A stretch of DNA of 64,000 nt from Chryseobacterium luquanense (GCF_026460945.1 NZ_JAOVZV010000003.1:388974-452973), one strand, 5' to 3'. Positions 53,448-63,254 are shown, counted from the stretch's first letter. Notes: generated from the letters alone by a model not told the origin. A program made the numbers and translations.

Positions 53448-55592
53448 ATGAAAAATGTTTCATCAGTATTGTTAATTTCTGCTTTGGCATTCAATTATTC
53501 TTGTACTACCACAATGAAAACAAACGACATAAAAAAGGAAATACCTGTTCCAGATTCTTCGCTTTCTTCAAATCCTTTTATGAAAAAAAGCAAGCTTCAA
53601 TACGAAGCCCCTGAATTTGATAAAATTAAAAACGAACATTTCAAACCTGCTTTTGAGTTTGGTTTAAAACAACACGATGCAGAGATTTTAAAAATTGCCA
53701 ACAATTCTGAAGCCGCAACTTTTGATAATACAATTGTTTCATTAGAAAAAAGTGGTGAAATTTTGAAAAGAGCTTTGATTACATTTTCAAATCTTACAAG
53801 TGCAAATACAAACCCAACCCTACAGGCTTTAGATGAAGAATATGCTCCAATTTTTGCAGCACATTCTGATAAAATGTACCTGAATGAAAATCTGTATAAA
53901 AGAATTAAATCTATTTCTGAAAACGGTTTGGATTCTGAAAGCAAAAGATTGGTACAGTTCTACAAACAAAATTTCGAAATTGCAGGAGCAAATCTTTCTT
54001 CGGCAGACAAAGAAAAATTGAAGCAGGTGAATCAGGAATTAGCTTCTCTTTCTACCCAGTATTCCAACAAATTATTGGAAGCAAGAAAACAAGGCGGCGT
54101 TTTCTTTACTGATGCAAAAGAATTGGACGGACTCTCCGCTGACGAAATTTCGGCAGCAGCAAGTGATGCAAAAACTGCCGGACAACCCGGAAAATATCTT
54201 TTAGCTTTACAAAATACAACACAGCAACCTCTTTTGCAAAACCTGAAAAACAGAGCAACAAGAGAAAAATTGTTCAAAGCTTCTTGGACAAGAGCTGAAA
54301 AGAGTGATGGAAATGACACTAGAGAGACCATCGAAAAATTAGCGAAACTCAGACTGAAAAAAGCTCAGATTTTAGGTAAAAAAAGCTTTGCAGAATGGAA
54401 ATTGCAAGATCAGATGGCAAAAAAACCTGAAGCTGCTGTAAAATTGATGAATCAGATTGCAACTCCGGCTGTAGAAACTGCAAAACGTGAAGCAAAAGAC
54501 ATTCAGGATTTGATCGACCAGCAAAAAGGAGGTTTCAAAGTAGAACCTTGGGACTGGAATTTCTATGCCGAACAAGTGAGAAAAGCAAAATTTGATTTAG
54601 ATGAAAATCAGATTAAACCTTATTTCGAAATCACAACTGTTTTAGAAAAAGGAGTTTTCTTCGCCGCTGAAAAATTTTATGGATTAACCTTCAAAAAGAG
54701 AACAGACCTACCGGTTTATCATCCTGATGTAGTAACCTACGAAGTTTTTGATCATGACGGAAAATCTATCGCCATTTATTATTTGGATTTCTATACAAGA
54801 GATTCTAAAAGCGGTGGAGCGTGGATGAGCAATTATGTTGAGCAATCTTATTTGTTAGGAACAAAACCGGTGATTGTTAACTGTTATAATTACCAGAAAC
54901 CCGCTGCAGGAAAGCCTTCATTGATTAGTTTTGACGATGTTTCAACAATTTTCCATGAGTTTGGTCACTCCATTCACGGAATGTTTGCGAGCCAAAAATA
55001 TCCATCACTTTCAGGAACCAATGTACCGAGAGATTTTGTAGAATTCCCTTCTCAGATTAATGAACATTGGGCTTTAGACCCTGTCGTTTTAAAAAATTAT
55101 GCTCTTCATTACGAAACGAAACAGCCGATTCCTCAAGCTTTAGTTGATAAAATTAAAAAGGCCGGAACTTTCAATCAAGGTTATATGACAACCGAGTTGG
55201 TTTCTGCTGCAGCTTTGGATATGGATTGGCATTCGGTAACCAACGACGGACAGTTGCTTCCTGTGTTAGATTTTGAAAACCAATCATTAAAAAATCACGG
55301 ATTTACTTTAGCTACTGTTCCGCCAAGATATCATACTCCATACTTTGCTCACATTTGGGGCGGTGGTTATTCTGCAGGATATTATGCGTATTTGTGGTCT
55401 GAAACATTGGATAACGACGCTTGGGAATGGATTGAAAAAAATGGTGGCCTGACTAGAGAAAACGGTGACCGTTTTAGAAAATATATTCTGTCTGTCGGAA
55501 ATTCTGTGGATTTGAATCAGGCATTCAGAGATTTTACAGGACACGATCCGGATATTAAGCCGTTGTTAAGAAACAGAGGTTTTATTAAATAA
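53448..55592 (+). CDS. M3-family peptidyl-dipeptidase (Dcp-like), lipoprotein
   Basis: The 714-residue zinc peptidase has a lipoprotein-like start (MKNVSSVLLISALAFNYSCTTT, Cys19). The HExxH motif is HEFGH at residues 503-507 in STIFHEFGHSIHGMF; the third ligand Glu follows in FVEFPSQINEHW. The N-terminal half is the helical M3 scaffold, and GYYAYLWSETLDNDAWEW and FTGHDPDIKPLLRNRG are typical of the Dcp C-terminus. It removes dipeptides from peptide C-termini. A lipoprotein form implies action in the periplasm. Confidence 0.94.
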   Translation: MKNVSSVLLISALAFNYSCTTTMKTNDIKKEIPVPDSSLSSNPFMKKSKLQYEAPEFDKIKNEHFKPAFEFGLKQHDAEILKIANNSEAATFDNTIVSLEKSGEILKRALITFSNLTSANTNPTLQALDEEYAPIFAAHSDKMYLNENLYKRIKSISENGLDSESKRLVQFYKQNFEIAGANLSSADKEKLKQVNQELASLSTQYSNKLLEARKQGGVFFTDAKELDGLSADEISAAASDAKTAGQPGKYLLALQNTTQQPLLQNLKNRATREKLFKASWTRAEKSDGNDTRETIEKLAKLRLKKAQILGKKSFAEWKLQDQMAKKPEAAVKLMNQIATPAVETAKREAKDIQDLIDQQKGGFKVEPWDWNFYAEQVRKAKFDLDENQIKPYFEITTVLEKGVFFAAEKFYGLTFKKRTDLPVYHPDVVTYEVFDHDGKSIAIYYLDFYTRDSKSGGAWMSNYVEQSYLLGTKPVIVNCYNYQKPAAGKPSLISFDDVSTIFHEFGHSIHGMFASQKYPSLSGTNVPRDFVEFPSQINEHWALDPVVLKNYALHYETKQPIPQALVDKIKKAGTFNQGYMTTELVSAAALDMDWHSVTNDGQLLPVLDFENQSLKNHGFTLATVPPRYHTPYFAHIWGGGYSAGYYAYLWSETLDNDAWEWIEKNGGLTRENGDRFRKYILSVGNSVDLNQAFRDFTGHDPDIKPLLRNRGFIK

Positions 55593-55600
55593 ATTTTAAG

Positions 55601-55630
55601 AGCATTCATTTTTTGGATGCTTTTTTTATT
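55601..55630 (+). terminator. Terminator after the M3 peptidase gene
   Basis: AGCATTC (55601-55607) pairs with GGATGCT (55615-55621, one G.U pair), followed by a T7 run. Confidence 0.8.
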
Positions 55631-55750
55631 TTTAACACTCATGGCGCAAATGCTTTTCTAGAATGACATGAATTTATCCCATGGATTTACACAGATGATT
55701 TTAATCTGCTTTGTCTGTAAAATCATAAATTTGTATTTAAATAAAAAGAA

Positions 55751-56128
55751 ATGAATTGTCCCTGCTGTTCCGGTAAAACCTATGAAGAATGTTGCAAACC
55801 TTATCATAACGGAGAAAAATTTGCTCCGACTGCAGAAGCTTTGATGCGTTCAAGATTTTCTGCATTTGCCATTCCGAACGGAAAATATTTAATGGAAACC
55901 ACTTCGCCAGGAAAAAGACAATTCCATAATACAAAAGATTTGCAGGAATGGGGAGAAATAAATGAATGGACAAAATTGGAAATCGTAGACAAACCATTGA
56001 TGAATAAAGTAGAATTCAAAGCATATTACACCGATGAAGACGGGCAAAAACAAATTCACCACGAATTATCACTCTTCAAAACGATCCAAAACCGTTGGTA
56101 TTATGTTTCAGGAGAATTTTTAGAATAA
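55751..56128 (+). CDS. YchJ-family protein with an N-terminal SEC-C zinc motif
   Basis: This 125-residue protein has a CxC-x8-CC motif at the N-terminus (MNCPCCSGKTYEECCKPYHNG), the SEC-C metal-binding pattern. The YchJ body follows (EALMRSRFSAFAIPNGKYLMETT; LEIVDKPLMNKVEFKAYY), ending WYYVSGEFLE. Its role is unknown. It stands alone between the M3 gene and the convergent SlyD-like gene. Confidence 0.88.
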   Translation: MNCPCCSGKTYEECCKPYHNGEKFAPTAEALMRSRFSAFAIPNGKYLMETTSPGKRQFHNTKDLQEWGEINEWTKLEIVDKPLMNKVEFKAYYTDEDGQKQIHHELSLFKTIQNRWYYVSGEFLE

Positions 56129-56136
56129 TGTAAGTA

Positions 56137-56169
56137 ACAAAAAAATGCCCGACAAAAAATCGGACATTC
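56137..56169 (-). terminator. Terminator of the SlyD-like gene
   Basis: On the minus strand AATGTCCGA (56168-56160), a loop and TCGGGCATT (56152-56144, one G.U) are followed by seven T. The mismatch on the plus strand favours minus-strand use. Confidence 0.8.
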
Positions 56170-56190
56170 ATATTTAAATAAAATATTTTC

Positions 56191-56691
56191 TTAGTGAGCC
56201 TCGTTTCCGTCAATTCCATGAGCGTGACCGTGAGATAATTCTTCTTCAGTTGCAGGACGGGTGTTTAAAATTTCAACCTGGAAATCTAAAACTTTACCTG
56301 CCATTGGATGGTTCAAATCTGCGATAACAACTTCTGGTGTAACTTCTACTACAAAAGCCTGGAAATTATTTCCTTCGTTATCAGACAAAGGCAAAATAGC
56401 TCCTACCGGAGGAATCCCTGCTTCTCCAAACATATCGATAGGCAACTGAGCAATCGCATCCTCTTGTTTTTCACCGTAAGCTTCCTCAGGCTGAATCACA
56501 AAAGCAGCAGTATCTCCAGCTTGCAAACCGTGAATATTTTGCTCAAATTTAGGAATCATCATTCCCATTCCGTACAAAAATGTAAGCGGATTCTCTTCTG
56601 TAGTTTCTTCTACCAGGATTTTGCTCCCATCTTCTTCAATAGTATGTAGAATGTATTTTACAGCTACAACGTGATTGTTTTCGATTGTCAT
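56191..56691 (-). CDS. SlyD-type FKBP peptidyl-prolyl cis-trans isomerase
   Basis: The 166-residue protein has an FKBP fold with an IF-domain insertion. It contains LTFLYGMGMMIPKFEQNIHGLQAGDTAAFVI and then the chaperone insert with PEEAYGEKQEDAIAQLP. It ends in a short His-rich tail (LSHGHAHGIDGNEAH), shorter than the metal-binding tail of E. coli SlyD. It acts as a proline isomerase and chaperone, possibly binding Ni or Zn. A TATCTTTG box lies 41 bp upstream. Confidence 0.93.
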   Translation of the reverse strand: MTIENNHVVAVKYILHTIEEDGSKILVEETTEENPLTFLYGMGMMIPKFEQNIHGLQAGDTAAFVIQPEEAYGEKQEDAIAQLPIDMFGEAGIPPVGAILPLSDNEGNNFQAFVVEVTPEVVIADLNHPMAGKVLDFQVEILNTRPATEEELSHGHAHGIDGNEAH

Positions 56692-56731
56692 ATTTCTTTT
56701 TTTGCGTGAATTTTATCACGATTAAACAGCA

Positions 56732-56739
56732 CAAAGATA
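56732..56739 (-). promoter_or_regulatory. Flavobacterial promoter: TTTTG ... TATCTTTG upstream of the SlyD-like gene
   Basis: Minus-strand TATCTTTG matches TAnnTTTG. A TTTTG element sits upstream, with 16 bp between its TTG and the box, slightly short for a -33/-7 pair. This is the best two-part promoter I found. Confidence 0.5.
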
Positions 56740-56825
56740 AGGTTTTGAAATGATTCAAAAGCTCATAATCATCTTCACCCCATTATTTAATATATCATAA
56801 ATATCAAGCTGAAGAGACTCGAAGC

Positions 56826-57077
56826 CTACTCTTCCCTATTTCTCTCCTCTTTTTTCTTCTGTCTCAAAACATACAAATACAAACTCTCCACTTTCGTCCT
56901 TGCCCAATCTGTTTTTCGTAAAAACTTCAGAGAAGAACTAATACTCGGATTATCTGTAAAACATTTGATGTTGATTTGTTTTCCCAATTCGCCAAAGCCG
57001 TGATAATATTCTACCAATTCTTCAAGAATGGTATCCAGACGTTTTCCGTGTAAAGGATCTTTTGATTGTTGTTCCAT
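56826..57077 (-). CDS. VF530 (DUF2132) family small DNA-binding-like protein
   Basis: This 83-residue protein begins KDPLHGKRLDTILEELVEYY, with IKCFTDNPSISSSLKFLRKTDWARTKVESLYLYVL, the pattern of the VF530 family. VF530 adopts a fold resembling DNA-binding helical domains; the function is not settled. It is flanked by the SlyD-like gene and by the repeat-bearing 396-bp gap, which separates it from the small ORF before sbcD. Confidence 0.88.
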   Translation of the reverse strand: MEQQSKDPLHGKRLDTILEELVEYYHGFGELGKQINIKCFTDNPSISSSLKFLRKTDWARTKVESLYLYVLRQKKKEERNREE

Positions 57078-57100
57078 AGTGTAAAAGTAGAGATAAAATT

Positions 57101-57268
57101 GTATTTAGTTACAAACAGCATTGAAATAAACCAATTGCAGTTGCATGTTATTACAAACAAGATCATTTTAAACTAAAGTATTCTGCATTTGGTTACAAAC
57201 AATAGTAAAACAAACCAATTGCAATTGCATTTTATTACAAACAAGGTTGTTTTAAACAAAATTCAAAC
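57101..57268. repeat. 84-bp direct tandem repeat, two units, in a 396-bp gap
   Basis: The gap 57078-57473 holds no long gene. Unit A runs 57101-57184 and unit B 57185-57268. Each has the order G(T/C)ATTT(A/G)GTTACAAACA, CAAACCAATTGCAATTGCAT-type palindrome, TTATTACAAACAAG and TTTTAAAC. The TTACAAACA motif therefore occurs four times and AATTGCA/TTGCAAT-like palindromes twice. The rest of the gap (57269-57473) is AT-rich and I see nothing in it. Confidence 0.8.
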
Positions 57269-57473
57269 TGCGGAAATCACAGACAAGTTTTTTAAAAATT
57301 GAGTAAAATCACAGCTAAGCTGTTTGTACTTAATGTAAATTTGAAGAATAAATCCTATTATTTAAAACAACAATTGAACATCTAAATTCAATTCAAAATA
57401 AAGTTTTCTCTTAAGAATAGATTAATTTAGCTAAATCAATTGCAATGCAAAGCTTACCTAAAATAAAGTTGAG

Positions 57474-57635
57474 ATGAGTAGAAATACAGATGCCAATAAA
57501 AAAATTCACAATAAGAAAATTGCTGACAAGAAGCGTAAAATTCAGGAAGCTGAACTGAAACGAAAAAACCGTTTGAAAGAAATGCGTCAGAATGCCAAAG
57601 ATAAATTAGCTGCAGAACCAGAAAACGAAGATTAA
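57474..57635 (+). CDS. 53-residue lysine-rich small protein upstream of sbcD
   Basis: ATG 57474 to TAA 57635 encodes 53 residues: MSRNTDANKKIHNKKIADK, then a KRKIQEAELKRKNRLKEM stretch, ending LAAEPENED. It is highly charged, probably one long helix, with a basic body and an acidic tail. It ends 5 bp before the sbcD ATG on the same strand, so co-expression is likely. I do not recognise a family. A purine-rich GTTGAG precedes the ATG, which is weak evidence for translation. It could be a leader peptide, a small helper of SbcCD, or non-coding. Confidence 0.55.
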   Translation: MSRNTDANKKIHNKKIADKKRKIQEAELKRKNRLKEMRQNAKDKLAAEPENED

Positions 57636-57640
57636 ACATC

Positions 57641-58849
57641 ATGAAAATCCTACACACCGCCGATTGGCATTTGGGGAAACGTCTCGACCGATTTTCCAGG
57701 TTGGAAGAACAGGTTTTGGTGATGGATGAAATTGTTCGGATTGCCGATGAGCAGAATGTTGATTTGGTTGTAATTGCGGGAGATTTGTTTGACAATTTCA
57801 ATCCAAGTGTTGAAGCGGTTGAACTTTTTTATAAAACGTTAAAACGTTTATCTCACAATGGAAAACGCCCCGTTATTGCCATTTCAGGAAATCATGATTC
57901 GCCAAATTTCATTGATGCACCCAATCCTTTAGCCCGTGAATGCGGGATTATTTTAATTGGTCATCCGAAAGCAACTGTTCATCCTTTTGAACTCGAACAT
58001 TTTAAAATTTCAAAATCAGCAGAAGGTTTTATCGAACTGGAATTGAAAAATTACTCATTCCCTATCAGAATTCTTCACACGCCATACGCTAATGAAATCC
58101 GTATGAAAGAATATTTAGGAGAAAATAAAGAGTCTGAACTGAATCATGTTTTAGCCGAAAACTGGAAGAAATCTGCCAACGAATTTTGTGATGAAAACGG
58201 AGTCAATCTTTTGATGACACATTTGTACATGAACAAAAAAGGAGAAAAGCTTTTAGAAGAACCGGATGGCGAAAAACCTATTAAAATAGGGAATGCAGAC
58301 TTGGTTTTTTCTGATAGTATTCCGCCACAAATTCAATATACGGCTCTGGGACATCTACATCGTTTTCAGAATATCGGAACTGATAAAAATCCCGTGATTT
58401 ATTCTTCCTCCCCTTTGTGCTACAGTTTTTCTGAGGCCGGACAGACGAAATATGTTTCTATAATTGAAGCTGAACCCAATCAACAGGTTTCATTTGAAAA
58501 AATTGCTTTACAAAACGGCAAAAAGCTTGTCAGAAAAACGTTTGATTCAATTGAAAACACAATTGATTGGCTCACAGAAAATCCAAATTCTTTGGTCGAA
58601 TTGACGTTGGAAAGCGAAACTTTTTTAAAAGCCGACGAAAGAAAACGCATCTACCAATCTCATAACGGAATTGTGCATCTCATTCCGAAAGTAAAAAATC
58701 AGGAGTTTAATGAAAATCATTTGAGCGAAATTAATCTCAATCAGGATATTCAGGCGTTATTTAAGGATTATTTTAAATCTAAAAATGGTGGCCAAGAAGC
58801 AAATGAAGATTTGATTAATTTGTTTAATGAAATCGCTTCCGAAAAATAA
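57641..58849 (+). CDS. sbcD: Exonuclease subunit SbcD
   Basis: This is the Mre11-type nuclease subunit of SbcCD, which cuts hairpins and DNA ends. At 402 residues, all phosphoesterase motifs are present: HTADWHLGK (near the N-terminus), VVIAGDLFDNF, AISGNHDSP, LMTHLYMN and ALGHLHR. The C-terminal capping part (about 290-402) is present. sbcC follows after 150 bp on the same strand. The gap contains an AT-rich TTAAG-type spacer and no terminator. Confidence 0.96.
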   Translation: MKILHTADWHLGKRLDRFSRLEEQVLVMDEIVRIADEQNVDLVVIAGDLFDNFNPSVEAVELFYKTLKRLSHNGKRPVIAISGNHDSPNFIDAPNPLARECGIILIGHPKATVHPFELEHFKISKSAEGFIELELKNYSFPIRILHTPYANEIRMKEYLGENKESELNHVLAENWKKSANEFCDENGVNLLMTHLYMNKKGEKLLEEPDGEKPIKIGNADLVFSDSIPPQIQYTALGHLHRFQNIGTDKNPVIYSSSPLCYSFSEAGQTKYVSIIEAEPNQQVSFEKIALQNGKKLVRKTFDSIENTIDWLTENPNSLVELTLESETFLKADERKRIYQSHNGIVHLIPKVKNQEFNENHLSEINLNQDIQALFKDYFKSKNGGQEANEDLINLFNEIASEK

Positions 58850-58999
58850 TTTTATCTAAAATATTTTTTAATCATTAAGACATATTAAATTGTTAAGTTA
58901 GATTAAGAGAAACAAATTTCTTAAGATGTACTTCTTAATTTTGCCCGCAAACTTAACTTTTTAAATCAACTTAATGGTTGAAATTTTAATATCATCATT

Positions 59000-61900
59000 A
59001 TGATTCCAATTCAATTGACTTTAGAAGGTCTATATTCTTATCAGGAACGCCAGAAAATCAATTTCGAAAACCTTACAGAAGCCGGTTTGTTTGGCATTTT
59101 CGGTTCGGTAGGTTCCGGGAAATCTTCTATTTTGGAGGCAATTTCTTTTGCTTTGTATGGCGAAACAGAGCGTCTGAATGCAAGAGACAAACGCACTTAT
59201 AATATGATGAATTTGAAATCAAATAAATCACTGATTGAGTTTGATTTTATTAATTATGAAAGTAAAAAGTTTCGTGCGACAAGAGAATTTAAACGAAATT
59301 CAAAAAATTTTGAAGATGTGAAAACTCCAACCGTCACTTTTTATGAAGAAATAAATGGAAACTGGATTCCTTTGGAACATTCAAGTGCTGAGAAAATCAT
59401 TGGTTTAAGTTATGCCAATTTCAAGCGAACCATCATTATTCCTCAGGGTCAGTTTAAAGAGTTTCTGGAATTGGGAGCAACAGAACGCACAAATATGATG
59501 AAGGAGATTTTCAGTCTTCAGCGTTTTGATTTGCAGGGAAATGTTTCGAGTTTAAATGCAAAAAACAGATCAGAACTGGATCAGTTGGAAGGTCAGCTCA
59601 AAGGTTTTGAAGAAGTGAATGAAGAGCAGATTTCCACTCAAAAAGAACTTTTAAAAATTGAACAACAAAAGTTTGATGAAGTACAAAAAGTTTTTAGAGA
59701 AACTGAAGAAAAACATTCAAAACTAAAAAGTTTAAAGGATGATTTTGCTGATTTAAACACGAAGAAATCAGATTTTGAAAAACTGACACAGCAAAAATAT
59801 GAGATTGATATTTTAGAAACTAAAACTGATATTTATGACCGAGTTTTTAGAATTTTCACCCCTTTAATTTCTGAGAAAAACAAACTTTCAAAAGAAATTA
59901 CTGAGCAAGAGAAAAATAAAGTAAATCAGTTTAAAAATTTACATGAAACAGAAGCTCAGTTTGAAAATAATAAGAATAAACTTCTTGCAATTCAGCCGAA
60001 ATATGAAGCATTAAATCAATCTAAAATTCAGGAAAATGATTTGAATTTCATTCTGCAAATGCTGAAATTTTCAGAGGAAATTGAAACTTTAAAAGAAAGG
60101 ACAAAAAAAGGTTCAGAAAAAGTAAAAGAAGTTGAAGCAACTCAGAAATTAATTCAAAGTAAGATTGAAGATCTTGCAAAAAATGCTGAAAGTTTAAAGC
60201 CTAAAAAATTAGATTCAAGCTTACTGTTGAATGTCGGAAACTGGTTTTCAGAAAAGAAAAGATTAGTTGATAACTTACAAAATCAGACTGAAAAAATTGA
60301 TCTAAAAAAACTTGAAATCGTAAGAGTTTCTGATGAATTAAAACCTTTTGAAATTAACCTCGAAACTTATAAAAATAGTTTTAAAACTCAAATTGAAACA
60401 TTAGAAAATCAAAAGAAAACTTTTGCCGAAAAGCGAAATCATCTTGAAGTTCAGCAAAAATTAGCACATTTTGCCAATGAATTGCACGACGGGGAGCCTT
60501 GTCCGCTTTGCGGTGCTTTGGAACATCCAAATATTGTAGAATTTGATGATGCGAATTCAGAATTAAACAAGATTCAGAAACAGATTGAGCAACTTGAAAT
60601 TCGAAAAGAAGATATTCAAAAACAATCTTTAGAAATCGAAAAAATTCTTGACCGAAAAAATATTTTTGAGGAACAGCTGAAATCTGAAGAAGAAATTTTA
60701 CAGAAAATTCAAACTCATATTAAAAAACACTTAGAAAGCTATAGCTGGAAAGAATTTAATTCAGAAAATCAAAATGATTTTGAGGAGAAAAGACAGCAAT
60801 CTTTCACCATTGAAAAACAAATCGATGAACTCAATCAAAAAATCGGTTTGGAGCAAAAAAATCTTGATAAAGAAAGAGAAAATCTCGACAATTACAATAA
60901 GGCTTTAGAAAAATTCAAGCTTGACGAAGCGAAAAAAGCAGAGCAAATCAAAACTAATGAAGCTAATTTAAAAGCTTTGCAATGGATTGATTACAGGGAA
61001 AAAACCATTATTGATGTTGAAGAAATTTACATTAAACTTTCACAGTCTAATCTCGAAACCGAACAAAATTACCAGCAACTAATCAAAGAAGAGAAAGAAA
61101 TTTCACCAAAATTAGCCGAGCAAAAAACAATTGTCGATCAATTGGAAAAACGAATTTCTGAACTTGAAAAAGAAATTTCAGAAAATAAAAATTCGATTGA
61201 AAACGCTTTAACTGAACAGAAATTTAATGATTTAGAAGAAATTCAGACAATTTTAGAACAAGAAATCAACGTTCTAGATACAAGAAACAAGATTCAGGAT
61301 TTTAAAGTTCGGTTTGAGACTTTGAAGAATTTAATTTTAGAATTAGAAATCAAACTGAAAGATTTTTCATTTAATGAAGAAGAATTTCTGATGGTTGAAA
61401 ATCAGTTCAAAACTTTTGAAAATGATTTAAAAATAGCGAATAATTCTATCGTAAAAATCAGTTCTGAAATTGAAAGATTAGAGAAAGAATTTAAGAAAAA
61501 AGAAAATCTTCTGCTGGATCTGGCAAAAGTTCAGAAGCGTCGGGAGAATCTTGCAATTATGCAAAATCTCTTTAACGGAGCGGGTTTTGTACGTTACATT
61601 TCATCGATTTATCTGCGACAGCTTTGCGATCATGCCAATGTACGCTTCCACAAAATGACGAGAAATCAACTAAGTTTACAGTTGAACGAAAGCAATGATT
61701 TTGAAATCATCGATTATCTGAATGAAGGCCGAAGCCGAAGTGTAAAAACGCTTTCCGGAGGGCAATCTTTTCAGGTTTCTTTGAGTCTTGCATTGGCATT
61801 GGCGGAAAGTGTTCAGACTAATGCACAGTCGGAGAAAAACTTCTTTTTCATCGACGAAGGTTTCGGAACTCAGGATCTGGAATCTGTGAATGTAGTCTTC

Positions 61901-62038
61901 GAAACACTGATGAATCTTCAGAAAGAGAACAGAATTGTGGGAATTATTTCCCATGTGGAAGAACTTAAGGAGAAAATTCCGGTGTCGTTGAATATTACAA
62001 AAGATGAGGAAAGGGGAAGTTTGATTGAGGTTGTTTAG
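59000..62038 (+). CDS. sbcC: Exonuclease subunit SbcC (Rad50-like ATPase)
   Basis: The 1012-residue SMC-like ATPase of SbcCD has Walker A GSVGSGKSS at residues 35-43. Long coiled coils (about 180-490 and 530-880) flank a zinc hook CPLCG (Cys 501 and 504). The C-terminal signature is LSGGQSFQVSLSLALALAE, with Walker B FFFIDEGFGTQD and the following ISHVEELKE. It is complete. With SbcD it forms an ATP-dependent nuclease for palindromes, collapsed forks and protein-blocked ends. Confidence 0.96.
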   Translation: MIPIQLTLEGLYSYQERQKINFENLTEAGLFGIFGSVGSGKSSILEAISFALYGETERLNARDKRTYNMMNLKSNKSLIEFDFINYESKKFRATREFKRNSKNFEDVKTPTVTFYEEINGNWIPLEHSSAEKIIGLSYANFKRTIIIPQGQFKEFLELGATERTNMMKEIFSLQRFDLQGNVSSLNAKNRSELDQLEGQLKGFEEVNEEQISTQKELLKIEQQKFDEVQKVFRETEEKHSKLKSLKDDFADLNTKKSDFEKLTQQKYEIDILETKTDIYDRVFRIFTPLISEKNKLSKEITEQEKNKVNQFKNLHETEAQFENNKNKLLAIQPKYEALNQSKIQENDLNFILQMLKFSEEIETLKERTKKGSEKVKEVEATQKLIQSKIEDLAKNAESLKPKKLDSSLLLNVGNWFSEKKRLVDNLQNQTEKIDLKKLEIVRVSDELKPFEINLETYKNSFKTQIETLENQKKTFAEKRNHLEVQQKLAHFANELHDGEPCPLCGALEHPNIVEFDDANSELNKIQKQIEQLEIRKEDIQKQSLEIEKILDRKNIFEEQLKSEEEILQKIQTHIKKHLESYSWKEFNSENQNDFEEKRQQSFTIEKQIDELNQKIGLEQKNLDKERENLDNYNKALEKFKLDEAKKAEQIKTNEANLKALQWIDYREKTIIDVEEIYIKLSQSNLETEQNYQQLIKEEKEISPKLAEQKTIVDQLEKRISELEKEISENKNSIENALTEQKFNDLEEIQTILEQEINVLDTRNKIQDFKVRFETLKNLILELEIKLKDFSFNEEEFLMVENQFKTFENDLKIANNSIVKISSEIERLEKEFKKKENLLLDLAKVQKRRENLAIMQNLFNGAGFVRYISSIYLRQLCDHANVRFHKMTRNQLSLQLNESNDFEIIDYLNEGRSRSVKTLSGGQSFQVSLSLALALAESVQTNAQSEKNFFFIDEGFGTQDLESVNVVFETLMNLQKENRIVGIISHVEELKEKIPVSLNITKDEERGSLIEVV

Positions 62039-62162
62039 TTTTTTGCACATTATTTTAGTTTTAATATTTTGAAAATATTTTAGAATGCATGAATAGAAAA
62101 ATCTTAGATTTTTAATTTTTACTTACATTTGAAATATTCTAAGTCGTTAGGATTTAAAATCA

Positions 62163-63242
62163 ATGAAAAAAATAGTTCCACATATCATTCTGATTCCTTT
62201 GTTGCTTTCGATTCCGATAGTTTCTTCACCGGATTTTGACGGAACTTTATCGGTTTTCAGGGTTTCACCGTTTCAGAGAGAATTTATACGATTTGTATTG
62301 GTTATTATTTTCTTTTATCTGAATCTCAATATTTTTCTTCCAAATTTTTACAGCAAAAAAAGATTTCTGGCATTTACGGGTTGCATTGTCATAAGTTTCG
62401 GATTGATGGTTGCGCTCCCCTATCTTCTGACTTCAGCAGATTCTTTCTCACAAAATCCGCCACCGATGGAAATGAGAAATCCTATGCCTTCAGGGAATAT
62501 CTCACAACCGACGGATGGAAAACAGCCTTTTCCAAGATTTGGTCCACAAAATGACGGTTCATATCATCAAATGATTTTCTCTTCGGTTTTACCATTTTTA
62601 TTTTCGTTTCTTTCTTCGCTTTTCATTTTTAGAAACAACGAAAAAAAGGAACTTGAGCGTTCAAAAGCAAAAGCTGAATTATTAAACTTAAAATATCAGC
62701 TACAACCCCACTTTCTTTTTAATATTCTGAATTCTATTTATTCTTTGGCGTTGTTAAAATCTGATGATGCCCCGAACGGAATTTTAAAACTTTCCAATGT
62801 GATGCGTTACGTCGTTCAGGAAAGCAGTAAAGATTTTGTGGATTTAACGAAAGAAATCGAATACATTAAAGATTATATTGCCCTTCAATTGGTACGAACA
62901 GACAGCAGCCTTGATTTTACCTACACCGAAATCGGAGATTTGAAAAACCTGAAAATAGCACCTTTTATTTTAATTAATTTTATTGAAAATGCTTTTAAAT
63001 ATGGTTTTAATGCTGAAGAAAATTCAAAAATATCGGTAAAAGTGATTGTTCAGGAAAGTGCTTTAAATTTTGTGGTTTTTAATAAGATTGTCAATACGAA
63101 TGTGAATGAAGAAAACAGTCTAAAAGTCGGTTTAAAAAACACTTTCGAGCATCTGAATCAGGTTTATCCTGAAAAACATACCATCACAATCAATGAAAAT
63201 GACGAGACTTATGAGGTTGATTTAAAAATCAGTTTAATCTAA
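62163..63242 (+). CDS. LytS-type sensor histidine kinase (His_kinase/YesM-like)
   Basis: The 359-residue protein has several N-terminal membrane helices (about 5-160). The kinase begins with LKYQLQPHFLFNILNSIYSLALL, in which the phosphate-accepting His is in 'PHFLFN'. The ATPase N-box is LINFIENAFKYGF. This is the short LytS/YesM class without a HATPase of the classical type or a PAS domain. A proline-rich loop (PPPMEMRNPMPSGN, about residues 98-115) lies between helices. The response regulator follows after 12 bp, so the two form an operon. The signal is unknown. Confidence 0.94.
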   Translation: MKKIVPHIILIPLLLSIPIVSSPDFDGTLSVFRVSPFQREFIRFVLVIIFFYLNLNIFLPNFYSKKRFLAFTGCIVISFGLMVALPYLLTSADSFSQNPPPMEMRNPMPSGNISQPTDGKQPFPRFGPQNDGSYHQMIFSSVLPFLFSFLSSLFIFRNNEKKELERSKAKAELLNLKYQLQPHFLFNILNSIYSLALLKSDDAPNGILKLSNVMRYVVQESSKDFVDLTKEIEYIKDYIALQLVRTDSSLDFTYTEIGDLKNLKIAPFILINFIENAFKYGFNAEENSKISVKVIVQESALNFVVFNKIVNTNVNEENSLKVGLKNTFEHLNQVYPEKHTITINENDETYEVDLKISLI

Positions 63243-63254
63243 AATCAGCAAAAT

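Noticed and set aside
57101..57268. CRISPR-like array
   Set aside because: There are only two units, 84 bp each, with no uniform short repeats or spacers and no cas genes nearby.
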